A stretch of DNA of 16,639 nt from Candidatus Margulisiibacteriota bacterium (GTDB lineage: Bacteria; Margulisbacteria; Marinamargulisbacteria; DT-59), in NCBI GenBank assembly GCA_013215865.1, contig JABSQL010000031.1, positions 1 to 16,639 of the forward strand, written 5' to 3'. The notes beneath the pieces are model-generated. The model ran no database searches and had not been told where the DNA came from. It was given only the letters and a program-made list of their open reading frames with translations. Within the stretch, counting starts at the first letter, position 1. Every line of letters begins with the position of its first letter. Below, piece by piece: positions 15,328 to 16,639 of the stretch. The position numbers and the translations under genes are program-made.

Positions 15328-15356
15328 ATTCTAGGGTTTTCCGATACATTTTACAA
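15328..15356 (-). promoter_or_regulatory. Predicted leaderless sigma70-type promoter of the minus-strand methyltransferase
   Basis: On the minus strand TTGTAA (15356-15351), a 17-bp spacer and TAGAAT (15333-15328) are followed by 6 bases and the ATG ending at 15321. Both hexamers are good sigma70 matches. Transcription would begin at or next to the start codon, and no Shine-Dalgarno is present. Confidence 0.6.
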
Positions 15357-15371
15357 CTGACATCTCGTAGT

Positions 15372-15400
15372 TTGCCCTTAAGGCATATTAACCTTATAAT
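15372..15400 (+). promoter_or_regulatory. Predicted leaderless sigma70-type promoter of the 15409 methyltransferase
   Basis: TTGCCC (15372-15377), a 17-bp spacer and a perfect TATAAT (15395-15400) are followed by exactly 8 bases and the ATG. The layout predicts a transcript starting at or just before the start codon. No Shine-Dalgarno is seen in the 8 bases. Confidence 0.6.
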
Positions 15401-15408
15401 CTGACACT

Positions 15409-15957
15409 ATGGAAAAACTACAAATTGGTTGTGGTCATGTGATTAAAAAGGGCTGGGTAAATCATGATCTTGTAAGCCTTCCTGGCGTTGATGTTACCCA
15501 CGATCTTGACCAGTTTCCCTGGCCTTGGGAAGACCAAGTATTTGAAGAAGTGTATATGAAAGATGTGTTAGAGCATGTTTCTGATGTTATAAAAACATTG
15601 GAGGAATTACATCGCATAATGAAACCAGGAGGGAAGATATTCGTTGCCGTCCCCTACTGGAATAGCTTCGAAGCGATTACGGATCCCACTCATAAAAATC
15701 AATTCAATGAATTTACATTCCAATTTTTTGATCCAACTCATCGGCGATGTAAAAATCGGCCCTATTATTCAAAAGCAAGATTCAAAATAGCGAAACAAGG
15801 GTTTGTAGTTGGGTTTCTGAGACCCTATGTTAATTTACCCATTATCTCCCGTTCTTTTGTTGTCTATAATCCCGTATTAAAGTGGTGTTTGGGATTTCTG
15901 GCATCCCACTTCAGCAATATTATTATTGGTATTGATATACATTTTGAACGCGTCTAA
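15409..15957 (+). CDS. Small SAM-dependent methyltransferase-like protein
   Basis: This 182-residue protein has a compact class I methyltransferase fold. LQIGCG (4-9) is motif I, VNHDL (17-21) ends beta-2 with the acidic ribose-binding residue, and DVLEHVSD (52-59) and MKPGGKIFVAVP (71-82) are the Methyltransf_11 motifs IV and V. Proteins of this form (IGCG...GWVNHD...D..FPWP) are common in polysaccharide loci and are usually annotated as methyltransferases, though few have a known acceptor. The C-terminal part (GFVVGFLRPYVNLPIISRSF and after) is moderately hydrophobic and may associate with the membrane or a partner. The start codon is fixed by the adjacent consensus promoter. The following gene overlaps its 3' end. 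Confidence 0.8.
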   Translation: MEKLQIGCGHVIKKGWVNHDLVSLPGVDVTHDLDQFPWPWEDQVFEEVYMKDVLEHVSDVIKTLEELHRIMKPGGKIFVAVPYWNSFEAITDPTHKNQFNEFTFQFFDPTHRRCKNRPYYSKARFKIAKQGFVVGFLRPYVNLPIISRSFVVYNPVLKWCLGFLASHFSNIIIGIDIHFERV

Positions 15958-16639
15958 ACCTAAACTCTTAATCTCCTTATTCACAGGGATGTCTGTTCGG
16001 AATGTTCTACTCACAGGACTACTACAAGAATTGAGTAAGAATCTTGATATTCATATCATTCTATTGGATATAGATCAGGCCCTCAAAAAGCTTCTTATTA
16101 AGAGAAATATTTCGTTTATTGCAATAAAATCTACAATACTTACTTCATTTTTTTACAAATTAGTAACTATATTAAACACCATCCAATACTACAGCTTCTA
16201 TCAAAAACACCGGACTAAAACCATGTTCAAATATGTTCAGAGGGATAAAGAGAAAAACCCAATTAAATTTTTTATACTATATATTTCCGCAACTATCATT
16301 GGGATATTTAAGAACCCATTTCATTTTCCATCTTATCCCATGAGTATGATACTTCCTAAAAATATCAAGAAACGCATTCAGCATTATGACCAAGTTCTGC
16401 TGTTTTCAACGGATATCAATTTCGATAAAGCCATTCTTGCCTTTTGCAGTAAAAAAGTCCCTGTGAATATTATGGTCCATAGCTGGGACAATTTACCTTC
16501 TAGAGGCTATATCCCAGGACAGATTAATAATCTGCTTGTGTGGAATCATACTATGAAGAAAGAAGCCATAGAACTTCATAATATCCCTGAATCTAGAATC
16601 CATATCGTAGGCTGTCTCCAATTTAATTTCTATAAAACT
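15944..16639 (+). CDS. Glycosyltransferase-like protein, 3'-truncated by window end
   Basis: An open frame runs to the window edge (232 codons shown). The N-terminus KPKLLISLFTGMSVRNVLLTG and the later MVHSWDNLPSRGYIP (near residue 181) and NNLLVWNHTMKKEAIELHNIP match a family of putative GT-B glycosyltransferases in O-antigen loci, in which a WDN...K-like motif precedes a VWN...eA..h.IP.. segment. The start is uncertain: the first ATG (15989) would cut the conserved first beta strand, so a TTG at 15944, overlapping the previous gene by 14 bp, or TTGs at 15932 or 15926, are better. No clear Shine-Dalgarno supports any of them, which points to coupling with the methyltransferase. The C-terminal nucleotide-sugar-binding half is outside the window. 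A sugar-transfer role is inferred. Confidence 0.65.
   Translation, partial: MNASKPKLLISLFTGMSVRNVLLTGLLQELSKNLDIHIILLDIDQALKKLLIKRNISFIAIKSTILTSFFYKLVTILNTIQYYSFYQKHRTKTMFKYVQRDKEKNPIKFFILYISATIIGIFKNPFHFPSYPMSMILPKNIKKRIQHYDQVLLFSTDINFDKAILAFCSKKVPVNIMVHSWDNLPSRGYIPGQINNLLVWNHTMKKEAIELHNIPESRIHIVGCLQFNFYKT

Noticed and set aside
1..16639. Insertion sequences, transposase fragments, CRISPR repeats, tRNA or rRNA genes
   Set aside because: None was seen. Nearly all bases are taken up by intact biosynthetic genes, and the gaps are too short.

Overview
The window is a surface-polysaccharide biosynthesis locus (O-antigen or capsule type) from an AT-rich bacterium. A Wzx-type flippase, a Wzy/WaaL-type polymerase or ligase and sugar-nucleotide enzymes point to a Gram-negative host, but nothing in the sequence fixes the genus. 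No rRNA, tRNA, CRISPR array, insertion sequence or origin was seen. The DNA is almost fully coding: the longest gap between genes is under 100 bp. There is thus no stretch over 300 bp without a gene.

Left part (1-5367). The window opens inside the C-terminal domain of a NodU/CmcH-type carbamoyltransferase. This meets tail to tail a 628-residue minus-strand transferase-like protein resembling the LIC12162 family. Across a short divergent region lie a PAPS-dependent sulfotransferase and a tightly coupled APS kinase (cysC), which together form a sulfation cassette. They are followed by the wzx flippase.

Central operon (5435-13118, plus strand). Eight genes overlap or lie within 14 bp of each other: an SDR reductase, a 3-dehydroquinate-synthase-like cyclase, a D-2-hydroxyacid dehydrogenase, a Gfo/Idh/MocA dehydrogenase, a SIS-domain phosphosugar isomerase, a CMP-sugar synthetase fused to a cupin, a lysine-6-aminotransferase-like class III aminotransferase, and a NeuB-type synthase. 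NeuB plus the cytidylyltransferase indicates a CMP-activated 3-deoxy-ulosonic (nonulosonic-like) acid. The usual precursor enzymes are absent here: UDP-GlcNAc 4,6-dehydratase, DegT-type aminotransferase and hydrolysing 2-epimerase. In their place is a cyclase/isomerase/dehydrogenase set for which I know no described pathway. This is the best candidate for a new biosynthetic system.

Right part (13154-16639). A Wzy/WaaL-like membrane protein meets a minus-strand zinc-ribbon methyltransferase tail to tail. A divergent region then leads to a small second methyltransferase and a truncated glycosyltransferase-like gene running off the end.

A separate theme is promoter architecture. Five genes (starts at 2227-, 2299+, 3928+, 15321- and 15409+) have a sigma70-like -10 hexamer ending only 6-8 nt before the ATG and no Shine-Dalgarno sequence. 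For four of them a -35-like hexamer lies exactly 17 bp further upstream. This predicts leaderless mRNAs. Genes inside the central operon instead mostly use overlaps or Shine-Dalgarno sites, including two TTG starts with strong ones.

Taken together, the locus appears to make an unusual acidic sugar, assemble it into a repeat unit, decorate it (sulfate, methyl, perhaps carbamoyl), flip it and polymerise it.
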